A program made the position numbers and the translations under genes. This document shows, piece after piece, positions 34,649-46,191 of a stretch of DNA of 64,000 bases (position 1 is the stretch's first letter; the number at the start of each line of letters is the position of its first letter). The stretch is from Chionoecetes opilio. Its lineage: Eukaryota > Arthropoda > Malacostraca > Decapoda > Majidae. Below the pieces are notes generated by a model. That model saw only the letters and a list, made by a program, of their open reading frames with translations. It did not search any database and was not told the DNA's origin. The DNA lies in the NCBI GenBank assembly GCA_016584305.1, contig JACEEZ010012768.1:25001-89000 (forward strand), written 5' to 3'.

Positions 34649-34886
34649 TTAATTTGACGCGTTTGGAGTTGGAATAGACGATTTTCCCCTCAGTTTAAAA
34701 TCCCCCTTGCGTATATCTGCTAGGAGACGATCAATCACACACCCGCCACCGTCATCTTGGGGGTTTGGAAGTGATGGTCCCTTCACTCTCTTTTTTCCAC
34801 CTGCTGCCACTCTCTCCTCCTGTCGCCGACGCTCCACTTCTAACAGCTTCTTTCGTTCCACTCTCTTTCTTCGTGCTTCGTTGTCC
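34649..34886 (-). CDS. Terminal coding exon resembling a formin (INF2/Form3-type) tail
   Basis: About 78 codons on the minus strand after an acceptor site: a pyrimidine-rich stretch followed by TTTCATCTGCAG at about 34887-34898. The first part is a charged, helix-prone ARRKRVERKKLLEVERRRQE stretch like the segment after an FH2 domain. Near the C-terminus GCVIDRLLADIRKG matches the WH2/DAD-like actin-binding motif of INF2-type formins (typically VIDALLADIRKGF). The exon ends in a TAA stop and an AATAAA follows. FH2 itself is not in the window or was not found. This is the only host exon I would defend; an upstream Met-initiated frame extends to 34903 but the splice site is a better start. Confidence 0.6.
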
Positions 34887-34903
34887 TGCAGATGAAAGTG
34901 CAA

Positions 34904-37080
34904 TGTTAGGAAAGAAACGAAAACACAGAAATTATGTGAGGAACTGTACTACGAGTTGAGGAAGGAATGGTGGGTTTTATTTGTGAAAAGAAATTAAATG
35001 CATTTAATTATGAGCTTTTTCCTCAGTAGTAATATGGGTAAAAAAGCATAGACATATATACTGCATAAATAAACTGAGTGTTTGGTAACTATGTTACAGA
35101 TGGATGTAAAACTATGATTAGCTGACATCGATATAAATAGGAGTCGACGAAGGACATGACAGAATAAACTACTATATGTACGCACTCTACGAATCTATCA
35201 TACAGTATGTGTCTGGACACAACTTCATGATGTGGTGCGATGATGATTTATAATTACGTTACACACTTGTTATTGCCACACTGACAACATATGAACGCGA
35301 GGACACGATTTTGTTTACCCAGATAAATTTTTATGATTCACTAGAAAAGCTTCCATGCCTTTGAATTTGTCTTGGTTGACAAATAACACGCGAAGGAGAC
35401 ATTCAAGCTATCCAAAGTATTACTATCAAACTGCATTACTGGGATGAGAGAACAAATCCCACGAGCCACAAATTTTAGAACTATAATAACTGTTAATAAC
35501 TACGCTTCCATCTGTCGGCGAAGCTCCCCAAGTCCGCACTAACGAACACATGCAAACAGTTCAATCTTCTTACCAAAATAAGATTTTCCCCCTTTCCCTT
35601 TTTCCAAAATTATAAAATCACTGTTTATTATTGAATAATATAGCCACGTTAGTTATGGTTTCGTTGCAATTTATCATGGTTGTCGAACAATTTTGCTTCC
35701 TTTTTCCGTCTGTTTGTATGCCTTAATGTTATATAGATATTTGTCTGTACTGCCCACAAGTACATGAAACATGAAATCCAACTCAATTACGGGCATGTCC
35801 TATTAGGTATCACATAAGTAGACTGCTATTTGACATAACAATTAAGTATCGGACGGAGCTCAAGTTTCCCAGTGACTTGGTTGGCTCAAAGACATGATAT
35901 ATGTACACCACCCCATTGGACTGGTTGTGAGGTTGTGTGGCGACCAACAGCAATACCCATTATGTGGATAAGTGATGATCGTACCTTCACACACAGACAG
36001 ACAGACAAACACAGTGCACACACACATCACAGACGACGGACATCTCGTCCAGAACTCTTGGAAGATAGCCTGTTTTATGTAATTTGGAGGATTGAGTCAG
36101 CTCGTTTAAAGGTCCAAGTAGTAATGGGAGATTGTAATAAATTTAATGATGCAGTTAAAGAGTGATATCATAAGAAAATGATAAAATTTTTGAACATAAT
36201 TTAGGAGTCTTTTATAGCGGCACAAAATAGTAATATTTTACACCTGAAGCTCCGCCCACTCTATTTTCAAGGCCGTATATGCAGGTCTGCCGAGTGGGCG
36301 GGAACTGAGTTGATTCCGTGACGTCAGAGCGAGTATCCCCTCCCACTGTCGTCCACCCTACTTTTGCTCTGCAGCCCTCTGTCCCGCTCGCTAATTCCCC
36401 AGCTCTGTGAAGACGCTTGGCTGTAACTCCGCAACTAACCATAGGATTTTTTTCAAAAATACCCTCATTGTGCTTCCCACTCAAAGTTACCCATCCAGTT
36501 ACCACCAATACTTGCCCATACCTAAACCGTAACCTAACCTGACGTGTTCAAGAGTAAACTCGACATACTGTTCCAGAATCCGGGAATATGCATCCCGCTC
36601 CTTTTCCTCTTGCTCTCATATATTTTTCTGCCTTGTGTACTTTCTAACTTCTTTTACCTTTTAGCCCACAGATATTAAATCTCTCTCTTTCCTTCTAACT
36701 TCTTTTATCTTTTAGCTCCCGGGTATTAGATTCTCTCTCTCTCTCTCTCTTCGGTATTAGATCTCTCTCTCTTCGGTATTAGATCTCTCTCTCTTGTGTA
36801 ACGCATGAACTTTATCCAGTCTCTTACATAGATGTATCCATTTGAGCTGTAACTGATCGTTCTTTGGGAAAATATGTAGTCACTTTGCCGCCTGTATTTG
36901 CGATAGATTTACATCCGAAGACAGCACAGTGTGAAGGCATGGCCGCATGGGTAAGGAGCGAAAATCTGTTACAGCCGACCCGACCGTCAGTCAGGACTCA
37001 GGACCAGGGATGTGAACTTTTGTAGACCACATTGTCGTACCGAGTCACCAAAATTATCGTATTTTCAGATAGATTATTAC
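34904..37080. other. Non-coding stretch upstream of the formin-like exon (possible intron)
   Basis: If the exon is real this would be intron on the minus strand. It holds ACAG-type and (CT)n simple repeats (about 35990-36010, 36735-36795) and a 36.2-36.5 kb stretch, open for 98 codons on the minus strand, that looks like repeat sequence rather than exon. No further FH2-like exon was recognised. Confidence 0.4.
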
Positions 37081-37327
37081 GAGCGAGCGCGAAGCGCTCG
37101 TGAGTCCTCACTCACTCGGATTTTTCCGGGATAAGCGGCCGACCCGACCCGACCGCCCGTCACACTTTTCAGGTGCTTATATCTTTGGAATCCCGCTTCC
37201 GATTGACAAACGGTCTTCGCTATCTGATAGCCCCATTCAATCCCTACAGTTTCAGCGTAAAAAGGCAAAGGTAAATGGAGTTTAGATGACAGCAGACAAA
37301 TTTCCTTGCTATCGAGAGTCCGGGTGA

Positions 37328-37351
37328 CGCCGCACGTGCGCACGTGCGGCG
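37328..37351. repeat. Perfect 24-bp palindrome
   Basis: CGCCGCACGTGC followed directly by its reverse complement, inside a 300-bp stretch with Arg/Ser-rich spurious frames. It could form a short cruciform; no function is proposed. Confidence 0.8.
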
Positions 37352-37640
37352 GGTTTCTACGGGCTCGCTCGTCCTTCGCCGATTAAGACGTTTTACTGGT
37401 CGTACAACCTTTGGTAAAATAATATAGTCAGTAAATGACTTTATACATCATTGAATTCAGCATTTCAGATATAAAAATATTTCCTCTTTTCACTAAAATA
37501 TATAATATATCCAATCATGACACAAAATTCCACATGTTAATTTATCTTTTGCAAAATAAATAAATTTAAATAAAACGAAAATAAATATAACACATCATGA
37601 CTCAAAAGAAGCTGAACTCTAGAACTCTACGTAGGTAGCT

Positions 37641-38530
37641 ATAGGTGCCTTGCACTGACGTCACGATCTAGCGGCTTCAAGCCAAATGCCGCCCGTCGGA
37701 GCTAGCTGGAGGACCAACAAATTCCACTTGCCGCCCGTGTTTGCCAGCTTATAGTAATTTTCTCCTACAAAATATATGTTTATTAGTATAAAAGGTATAC
37801 TGTTATCTTCGAAAATGTTTGTTCTACAATATCATCAAATAAAAAACCGTAAAACGCACTAAATAAATGCCATTATGAGACTCACAAGAAATATGCATGA
37901 ACTTAATATTCAGTTACACTCTTCGCCATTTAATATTTTGCGGGAAAACTTTTTACATGGAGAATTTCAATAGAAGCGGAATTTCATTAGCTTTCCATTG
38001 ATATATTTCGTTTAATGATAAATGAATTAGCAGCATGCATAAATTAGCGTTAACTAAATAAATAACATCATGAAATCGAGTAATTTTCCCCGATTGATGA
38101 GGTTATTTATTTAGTTAACGCTAATTTATACATGGTTCTAATTTATTTATCAGAAAACAAAATATATCAATGGAAAGCTAATGAAATTCCGCTTCTATTG
38201 ATATTCTCCATGTAAAAAGTTATGGGAGCTGGCGCTGGTGAATATTAAGTTAATGCATATTTCTTGAGTGTCTCATAATGGCATTTCTTTAGTGTGTTTT
38301 ACGGTTTTTTATTTGATAATATTATAGAACAAACATTTCCGAAGACAACAGTATATCTTTTATACTGATAAACATATATTTGGTAGGGGAAAATTACCAT
38401 AAGCTGGCAAACACGGGCGGCAAGTGGAGTTTGTTGGTCCTCCAGCTAGCTCCGACGGGCGGCATTTGGCTTGAAGCCGCATCTGTCGCAGCCACAACAA
38501 GGGCTGTGACGTCACGTGCAAGGCACCTAT
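37641..38530. mobile_element. Fold-back (palindromic) element, 890 bp
   Basis: The two halves are reverse complements of each other over about 430 bp each with roughly 10% difference and only a short spacer near 38075-38095. Ends read TAGGTGCCTTGCA and the inverse TGCAAGGCACCTA, flanked on both sides by TA. Landmarks include TGACGTCAC, CTCCAGCTAGCTCCGACGGG and TTTCCATTGATATATTT in both arms. No coding frame. A half copy lies at 15510-15776. Confidence 0.9.
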
Positions 38531-38605
38531 ATCATCCTCAAAAGAAAAGAGGAATTCCTGTTCCTTCTCTATTATTTTATCCCCTGTGTCAGCTGGCTCT
38601 TATAA

Positions 38606-38840
38606 TTATAGTGTGTCAGTTGTCATCGACATATCATAATCATCTGTAGGGATGAAAGTAACACAATCTCCCTTTTCCCTTACACACTGCGCTGCGTAGG
38701 GAACCAATTTAAGTATGCTTCCCGTCAGAAATCTGTTTCTTACCTTTGTTTTGGTAAGGTTAACCTTGCTAAATACCCTCTCACAATCTGCGTTCGAATG
38801 CGGCAAGTGCCATATGACCTCTGATGTCTGGCACATTTCC
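38606..38840 (-). pseudogene. hAT transposase relic (dimerisation domain)
   Basis: The minus-strand frame of 76 codons contains LPHSNADCERVFSKVNLTKT, the conserved C-terminal hAT dimerisation block, followed by VRNRFLTGSI. Upstream the frame is interrupted by a duplicated GAATGCGGCAAG string (about 38798 and 38867) bounding a (ATCA)n-containing stretch. The rest of the transposase is absent. Confidence 0.8.
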
Positions 38841-40230
38841 CCTTTTTTGGCATTAAATCAATCAATCGAATGCGGCAAGAAACGGTCCAAGTCCATGTCA
38901 TGCAAAGGACCAAAAGTCAAACTCAAAACCAAAGGTGGGCATTCCGCAATTTTAGTCCGCAATTCAGCAATTCCGCAACTTGCGGAATGGTAATTCGGTT
39001 GCGGAATTGCGCAATTACGGATGCCTGAAAAAATTGCGGAGTTGCGAATTGCGGACCGCCAAACTTTTGAAACGCAATCGCAATAACTTGCGGAATGGGT
39101 AATTCGGTTGCAGAATTGCGCAATTAGGGATGCCTGAAAAAAATGCGGAATTGCGGGTTGCGGACCGCCAAAATTTTGAAACGCAATCGCAATAATTGTG
39201 ACGGTCACCACCTTCAAAGTGGCAAGTGCCCGCGTGAATATAAGTTCCCACCAAATATGGTGGAGACGACACTGCCAACTGCAGCAGTGTAGCAAGTGTA
39301 GCACAGGGCGAGAAGCCAGCAACGGAGGTAGTATGGCCAACAACGACCTGCTCTCGCACTACCTAGATACTACTTTCCCTAACTACGGAAGCCACAAAAC
39401 TCCCTCGGTAGGTAGTAAACGGGTAGGAAGGCTCTGACTGGCTAAAGCATCATCCGTCACCAGCCAATGACAAACTGTTTTTAAAACTTCTCGACCAATC
39501 ACAAGCCAGCGAGACATATTTCCGGGCAAGAATGGCATGCCAGACTGCCTCTCCCCGCCTTCTCTGTCGAGCCTGCCCCGTCATCACTAATTCTAGTTTT
39601 ATTTTTAATGCTTACGTTTTAAGGAGTTTTAATGTATCAGATAGTAAGATATGTAAGGAGCCTGTTGCTAGTGGTTTAGTGGTAGAAGGTATGTATGTGG
39701 GTTAAAATAGTGAATATTCGTGTCATGGGGCGGCCCAGCGGCAAGAATTTTTTCTCTGTCACTCTGCCCCGCCAGTCGCGCCTCATCATAACATCTTTAA
39801 ACCCCCCTTATTTAAGGTGACACACGGTGCTACATTGATTTAGATAATGACACGTGTATATAACATCTCACCATAATCACTAAGTTGTATAATAACGAGT
39901 AATAAGACGTTTAAGCCTGCCCAAACCTACCGTGGCGGAGGAGGTGGCGGCTCCGTCCGCCGCCTCTCTCAAAACCCGCCGTCTTCCGCCTCACCTGTGC
40001 CTTCCTGAAGAAGACAGTCAGCTCCCACGCCTGTGACAGCACCATAGGATATCACCAGGGATCACAGGATTCCTCAAGGGGTTCTCGCTCCCCTACTAAA
40101 TATTACCAAAGACATTTATCTCCCTTGGTGTTGATATCCACCTCACAGGCTTCATGCTGCTGCTGCTGCTGCCGAAGGCCGCGCTGCCAGACGTGGATGA
40201 GACCCTTGCTTGTATTTCATCTCTTTACTC

Positions 40231-40236
<6 letters not shown>

Positions 40237-40262
<26 letters not shown>
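40237..40262. repeat. (TA)n microsatellite
   Basis: A short alternating TA run within the non-autonomous hAT element. Confidence 0.9.
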
Positions 40263-40529
40263 TACCCATTGAAATGCGATTATATGTCTACATTCACCTA
40301 TAAAAATGATATTTCATAGCATACCAAGCAATAATAAGCGAGCCTGGAGACTTCCTACCTCTGCTAATAGTACCAGTCTCTAGCAGTCGTTGGCCAGTCT
40401 GCACGTTTACTACCAAACCTACTACTTTTCCGCGCTGTGAGTTCGTATTACTACCGACGTCGGACTTCCTACCAAAAAAAGGTGATAAAGTGCTTCGTGG
40501 CTTCCCCCCCAGTCACTCAGTCAGTGGCC

Positions 40530-40818
40530 ACTGGCCAGTGCGTGCTGGGACTTGAGCTGTGTTTTTGTCGTCCAAGCACCGTCTTGGATTACGAATCCCA
40601 ATCCAATAACACATGCTGAAATGTGTGTTATACTACTTTGTGATATTGTTTGCAATGTTTGCATTGATTATTATTTCGGCCCTACCAAGCTTGTTGTGTT
40701 TTGTCGCAGAAACCAATCTTTTTCAATTACGACAAAAAACGGTCTTCGTATCCAAGACGGTGCTTGGACGACAAAAACACGGCTCAAATTGGGGACTGAG
40801 ACCGTGTACGCTGGCCGT
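40530..40818. repeat. Inverted repeat inside the hAT element
   Basis: Left arm about 40530-40600 and right arm about 40738-40818 share TTTTTGTCGTCCAAGCACCG and a TCTTGGAT..ACGAA block in opposite orientation, with about 140 bp between them. It may be a small fold-back insertion nested within the hAT element. Confidence 0.75.
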
Positions 40819-41323
40819 GTGTGTGATTAGTTGCCAACCTCCACATGCTGAACCAGAAGAAGTGGGAGGAGGAGGAGGAGGAGGAGGAGGAGGAGGAAGA
40901 GGAAGATTAGTAGATTACTTAGATTAGTGATTACTAGCCAGTAGACTGTGAAGTGTAAAAGTAAAAGAAACACACTAAAAGAGACAAAGATTTAATTGTG
41001 AAGGACAAGTAACAAGTATAGACAGAAACAGAATAGAATACAGAAGTATTAAACACTAATAAAGAGTCTACAGACATTTTTTGTTTTACTTGTAGGTGTT
41101 TAAGAGTCTAGAGATGTTTAAGAATCTAGAGACATTTTTTGTTTTAATTGTAGGGGTTTTGTTTTAATTGTAGGTGGCAAAATTAGTTTGCGGAATTGCG
41201 ATTGCGAAAGGCCTATCTGAAAAAATTGCGGAATTGCGATTGCGGACTGGTGCAGGTCGGAATTGCGGAATTACGATTGCGGAATTGGAGAAAAAAATTG
41301 CGATGCCCACCTCTGCTCAAAAC

Positions 41324-41326
41324 TCT

Positions 41327-41417
<91 letters not shown>

Positions 41418-41425
41418 CTCTCTCT
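41324..41425. repeat. (CT)n microsatellite
   Basis: CT dinucleotide run with a few interruptions, directly beyond the right target duplication of the hAT element. Confidence 0.95.
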
Positions 41426-41570
41426 CGCGGAAGTTGACAGCGACCGATTTTTTTTTTGCGAGGACAATTTTTGTATGACTTATAATGTAATTATATTTGT
41501 GAGTCAATTATCGTATTTTCGTGTACGATTCTCAACCAAGCATCGTACATCGTACGGATAGTCAAATATC

Positions 41571-42326
41571 TGTGGAAATTATCCACCAACCACCCTCTTA
41601 ATAATTGGTAGAGTGGTGGTTTGTTCCCCCCCCCCCTTGTGAGGGAGGTATTGTCCGCTCATCATAAGGGGTGCGTAGGGATGTATATATATAATTTTAA
41701 TGGTAATGGGTATTATTTAAGGTAATTTAAGTAAATGATAAGTACTGGGATAATAGTAATGAACATTCTCAGTGCTATTAACATTTGCACCTTATATAAT
41801 TAGCACCTTGATTGGAGCGACTGGCTATGGTCGTCATCATAATATTGTTCCTATCCTGCGTGTATACGTGGCAAGGGTAGGATGGCGATGGCCGCCGCCC
41901 ACCGAGGAGGTTAGTTTCATTCCAGCCCTCATGGGATTAACATCTCTTCTCTGATTATAATGGAGAGATTTGTACATACGTTCAGTTTGTACATATAAGT
42001 GTTAAATCAAAGGACGTGTTAAATACGACACAAGTGATTATATCCGCCGCGTCAAGATAACTGGGTTATGAAAACCCGCCTGACGCCCATATCAAAGCAC
42101 ACCGCTTCCTTTTTCTGTCCTTCACGGGCGGCCTCGATCACGTTGACCACTTCGGATTACAAGACAGGCAGTATTAATCAAGCCTACAGTTAATTCAACC
42201 CTACTATCCACCAATAAGTATCCTAGTTAGTTGATTAGCTGGGATATTGTGTCGGGATGAGATAGACGATGGGTTTGTATAGGTAAGACCTCAAATAAAT
42301 ATATGTATGTGACATAAATTTCCACA
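41571..42326 (+). repeat. 5' LTR of BEL/Pao element
   Basis: 756 bp, starting TGTGGAAATTATCCA and ending TTTCCACA. It is similar throughout to 46192-46950 with numerous small differences, so the insertion is not recent. Confidence 0.92.
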
Positions 42327-42344
42327 TGGTGCCCCGAGTGAGGA
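42327..42344 (+). promoter_or_regulatory. Candidate primer-binding site of the BEL/Pao element
   Basis: TGGTGCCCCGAGTGAGGA begins at the first base after the 5' LTR, as a tRNA-complementary site should. The primer tRNA was not identified. Confidence 0.65.
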
Positions 42345-42676
42345 ATATTAATGTTCATGTGACTCGAAGTGGTCGTTGTGAGGCGTAATTATGAGCCTAC
42401 CACAATTGCTGGTTATGAGAGCGGAGGTGAGGTGTTTAGCGGCGTTGGGAACGATTCAACAGCCGGTCAACTACCATACGCCAGGTAGTAGATAACATCT
42501 GAGGTTACGTAGTTAGTTGTGGTGGTTGAAATTATATACGCCTTTCTACGCGTCTTGTAAGGCCGAGCAGGCACTACCACCACTTAGGATAAAATCAATA
42601 ATTATCAACTAACAATTATTTTTTGTTGCGTTATCTTGCATTAAATATTTTATTTGAATTAGATATTAACTAAATC

Positions 42677-43003
42677 ATGGCGAAATTAGCTAAGCATTCA
42701 TTATCGGCTAAATTAGCAATGTTCACACGAATATATAATAAGTGTGAGGACGCAATTAAGGCAATACATATTGATTATATTAATTTAAAGACAGGTCTAC
42801 CATTGTTAAATGAGCAATGGAATAAATATGAGGAGGCTTATTGCCTATATGAAGTTCAACTGAGACAAGTTGGGGATAAAGAAATGATTGACCAATGTGT
42901 GATCAATTATGAACACGAATGTCAAAGATACCTCGATAGAGTAATTGAATATGAGGGATTACTGGAGTGTGCTCATATTCCATCAACAGCTAAAGCTACT
43001 TAA
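42677..43003 (+). pseudogene. gag: BEL/Pao Gag N-terminal part
   Basis: 108 codons beginning MAKLAKHSLSAKLAMFTRIY, helix-rich and acidic, in the position of Gag, 350 bases after the LTR. The frame ends at the LINE insertion. The remaining gag resumes after 44101. Confidence 0.7.
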
Positions 43004-43027
43004 AGAGTAGCTTTAGCTTAAAGCTAA

Positions 43028-44101
43028 AGCCTCCTGGATCAGAGCTTGGCTAAGTAATAGGCAACAAAGGGTTACAATTAATGATTCCAAATCTGAATGG
43101 GGACTGGTGACAAGTGGAGTTCCACAAGGTCTGTTTTGGGCCCATTACTATTTTTTATTTACATCAACGACTTGGATAGTGAGATTAGCAGTGATATCAG
43201 CAAGTTTGCGATGATACTAAGTTAGGTAGGATTATATGGATCACAGTCTGACGTAAACATATTGCAGGGAGACTTAGATAAACTTAACGAGTGGGCAGTC
43301 AGATGGCAGATGGAATTTAATATTGATAAATGTACCGTTATGAATGTTGGTAGAAAAAGCCCTGGTAATAGATACACCATAAGCAATGTATCGCTGAAAA
43401 GATCAGAAGGTGAAAAAGATCTTGGAGTGAGGGTGAGCCCAGACCTCCGACCTAGGAAACAATGTATTGAGGCCAGAAATAGAGCTAATAGAGTATTAGG
43501 ATTCATTACCAGCAGTGTTAAAAGTAGAAGTGCGGAAGTTATTCTAAAGCTTTATCTGGCTCTAGTCGGGCCTCACCTAGACTATGCAGTTCAGTTTTGG
43601 TCTCCATATTACAGGATGGATATAGTGTTGTTAGAAAAAGTGCAGAGAAGGATGACCAAAATGATACAAGGGATGCGTAACTTTAGTTATGAGAGGAGAT
43701 TGAAGTTATTAAAATTACACTCACTCGAGAGACGCAGAGTAAGGGGCGATGTGATATAAATTTTTAAGTGGATAAAGGGATTTAATAAAGGAGAGGTAGG
43801 AAAAGTTCTTACGGCTTTTAACCAGGGTAGAACAAGAAGTAACGGATTCAAGCTGGAAAAGCGTAGATTTAGAAAGGAAATAGGGAAAAACTGGTTCACA
43901 AATAGGGTGGTGAATGAATGGAATGGTCTCAGTAGACAGGTAATTAGTGCTGAGTCATTGGGGAGCTTTAAAGGGGAGCTAGATAGGTTCATGGATGGGG
44001 ATGAAAGGTGGATGTAGGTAGTGTTAGGTGACAGGAACTACAACGTGTAGGCCTCGCGGCCTCTGTAGCTTCCTTATTTTCTTATGTTCTTATGTTCTTA
44101 T
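43028..44101 (+). mobile_element. 5'-truncated CR1-like LINE inserted in BEL/Pao gag
   Basis: A frame of 165 codons (43262-43759) is the C-terminal RT region. It starts with LNEWAVRWQMEFNIDKC, has KDLGVRVSPDL in the middle, and ends with a DIVLLEKVQRRMTKMIQG block and RRLKLLKLHSLERRR. The 3' end carries an 8-base tail repeat of TTCTTATG units, like the short tandem tails of CR1 elements. The same family is present at 47467-55120. Upstream RT sequence (from about 43028) is frameshifted. Confidence 0.88.
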
Positions 44102-44600
44102 GTACTTTAACCCAAAATTTGCAAGGTATTGAGCAGGAAACCCCCCACAGGGAGATCATGAATATTACACCTGAGGGTAATCAGCTATATCAGCCAAACT
44201 TAGAGTTTAAAGATCCCTCGTTAGTGGGTATTTATCCTGCGCTTGTTAAACTTACGCAAATCAAACAGCCTGTAATTAAGATTCAAACTTCTCAGCCTAC
44301 CAGTAAACCACTAAGACCTACTCAAATAATAGATGCAATCCCTAATTCCGGGGCACTAATAGTGAAGTACGAAGAATAAATGTGTCTTATGTGAGGGGGA
44401 ACATCCACCCTCCACATGTAATATATATTCAGATTGTTCCACAAGAGTTGAAAGGTTAATGAGCCTGGTAATTGCCTAACCTGTCTCCGTGGTAAACATG
44501 CTTCAAATGCATGCCCTATAAAATAAGAACTTGTAGAAAATGTAAACAATCTGTTCATAATATCGCTCTTTGTCCTAACAGTGATAATACCCAGACCCTA
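44102..44600 (+). pseudogene. gag: BEL/Pao Gag C-terminal part with zinc knuckles
   Basis: A frame to 44379 continues Gag. Shifted frames beyond it hold two Cys/His knuckles: CVLCEGEHPPSTC near 44381 and CLTCLRGKHASNACP near 44477, with the spacing typical of BEL/Pao nucleocapsid. At least two frameshifts are present. Confidence 0.75.
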
Positions 44601-44602
44601 CA

Positions 44603-45103
44603 GTGGTTAAAATGGCAGTCACTAATAAGAGTAGTTCAGCAGCTGTTCCTACTGCCGAATTGAAGGTGAGCCACAATGGTCATTCAGTCATTGTAAAGAC
44701 ATTGTTTGACAGTGGTGCACAAAGATCCTTCATAAGCAGGGAGATCGTTGAATTATTACAAATACCCATAATTAATAAAGTGAACTTAGCCATATCAGGT
44801 TTTCTTGCCAATACAGAGGCTCAAACCTTTGACATAGTTCAACCCCTAGTTCAATTAGGAAGATATAAATGTAGGGTAGCTGCAGTAGTAATTAATAATA
44901 TTGATATTAATTTAACTGTTAATGGACTAAAAGACACAGCTGAAATGCTGAAGGATAATGGTGTTAAATTAGTTAGTAATACCTTCGAAGACGTTGATGG
45001 TTCCTTCCAATTAATAATAGGCGCTGAATATTTTGGGCATTACCTAAGGAAGGTCATCAAATACATAACGTCTCAATGTTCACTAGTGCTGGTGGTAAGG
45101 TAA
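44603..45103 (+). pseudogene. BEL/Pao protease (DUF1758-type aspartic peptidase)
   Basis: 166 codons. KTLFDSGAQRSFISREIVE near residue 33 is the active-site block in its DSG form. IGFLAN-like and LIIGAEYFG blocks follow, the latter near residue 139, as in DUF1758/A17-type peptidases of BEL elements. The frame ends where the next one (45076-46008) begins. Confidence 0.85.
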
Positions 45104-46008
45104 TAATGGGACCCATCCCACATACCCATACAGCCGAACAACAGGAGAGTATTCCTAGTCATGCACAACCCCTATTAATTACAAAAATTGGAACCACTTT
45201 CTTGCCCACACCAATAAGTGAGGTTTTAGAGGAAAGTGGTATTCCAGTTCATAATGAATATATTGCCACTAATGAAAATCCTAATAATAATGTGTCGCGA
45301 GGAGATAATAACCTCAAATTGAACACAGGATTATGGTTTAAAGGCCCTACCTGGCTGAAAGAGTGTAATAATTTGCCTATACAGGTTTCCACTCAGCCAG
45401 ACATATCTGTAGATATAATAAGGGAACCTGAATTGATCCCAAATCCTGTGATAGACATAGAAAGGTTTTCCTTACTGAGCAAACTAATTAAGACTACTAA
45501 TTTAGTCTTCAAATCCATTAAAAGGGATAGCTCTGATCCTTTGAAGTTTTGGATCAGAACAATACAGAAGCAGGTATTTCCTGAGGAATATCAGCTCTTG
45601 GCCTCAGCCAGCCCCCATAGGAACAAATTGACCAAATTATTAGGTCTGTACCTTGATCATGAGGGTATAATTAGGTGTCGAAGTCGAAATTTGAAAGCTG
45701 ATCTTCCAAATACCACCTGCCATCCCATACTAATTCCCAAGCGCCATCATCTTACTAAATTGTTGGTGGAAGAATATCATAGGAACTCATTACATGGCGG
45801 AATGGCTACAATATTAGCCGATATCATGTGTAATTTTTGGATAAATCATGGTAGACAGGCAGTTAAATATTACCTCAAATCTCTCAATAAATATAATAGA
45901 TCTGAGTGTAGACTAGTCTTCTATTTAGGTCCCCCTGAACTTCCCGCTGATAATGAGCTCCTAAAACCATTTGAGGTCAATGGTGATGACTATACTGGGA
46001 TACTATAA
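45076..46008 (+). pseudogene. BEL/Pao Pol remnant: connector and integrase N-terminus, RT lost
   Basis: 310 codons. GLWFKGPTWL near residue 86 is the BEL-typical sequence between RNase H and integrase. A zinc-binding region near residues 213-245 has HHLTKLLVEEYHRNSLHGG and a NFWI block. PFEVNGDDYTG near the end marks the start of the integrase core, where Asp occurs as part of the DDE triad. The frame then stops; a short related piece (VSIFTGTSIRAVHF style) lies at 46040-46100. The catalytic RT region is absent, so this copy cannot be autonomous. Confidence 0.85.
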
Positions 46009-46191
46009 CATCAGGAGATGACTCTCCCCCGATCAAGTATATGTCAGCATATTCACTGGTACCTCTATCAGAGCTGTTCATTTTAAAATAGCCAAAGACC
46101 ACAGTGCCGAAACACTATTGAAATGTTCCGGCGCTATGTGGCCTGGGGTGATATCACATGAAGCAGAACTTCAGTTTTCGCCGGGCCCCAG

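Larger units (their letters stand above)
38930..41315. mobile_element. Non-autonomous hAT element, 2.4 kb, perfect 8-bp target duplication
   Basis: The ends CAAAGGTGGGCATTCCGCAA and (inverse of right end) CAGAGGTGGGCATCGCAATT are hAT-type inverted repeats. The target duplication CTCAAAAC is exact at 38922-38929 and 41316-41323. Sub-terminal regions (38940-39190 and 41175-41305) are filled with degenerate GCGGAATTGCG units in both orientations, which may be transposase binding sites. No transposase frame was seen inside. Confidence 0.85.

Noticed and set aside
36212..36508. 98-codon minus-strand frame as an exon of the formin-like gene
   Set aside because: No formin similarity, and the composition looks like a dispersed repeat; no splice sites fit convincingly.
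41174..41561. Leu/Ser and Arg/Glu repeat frames
   Set aside because: They are translations of the (CT)n microsatellite in different frames.
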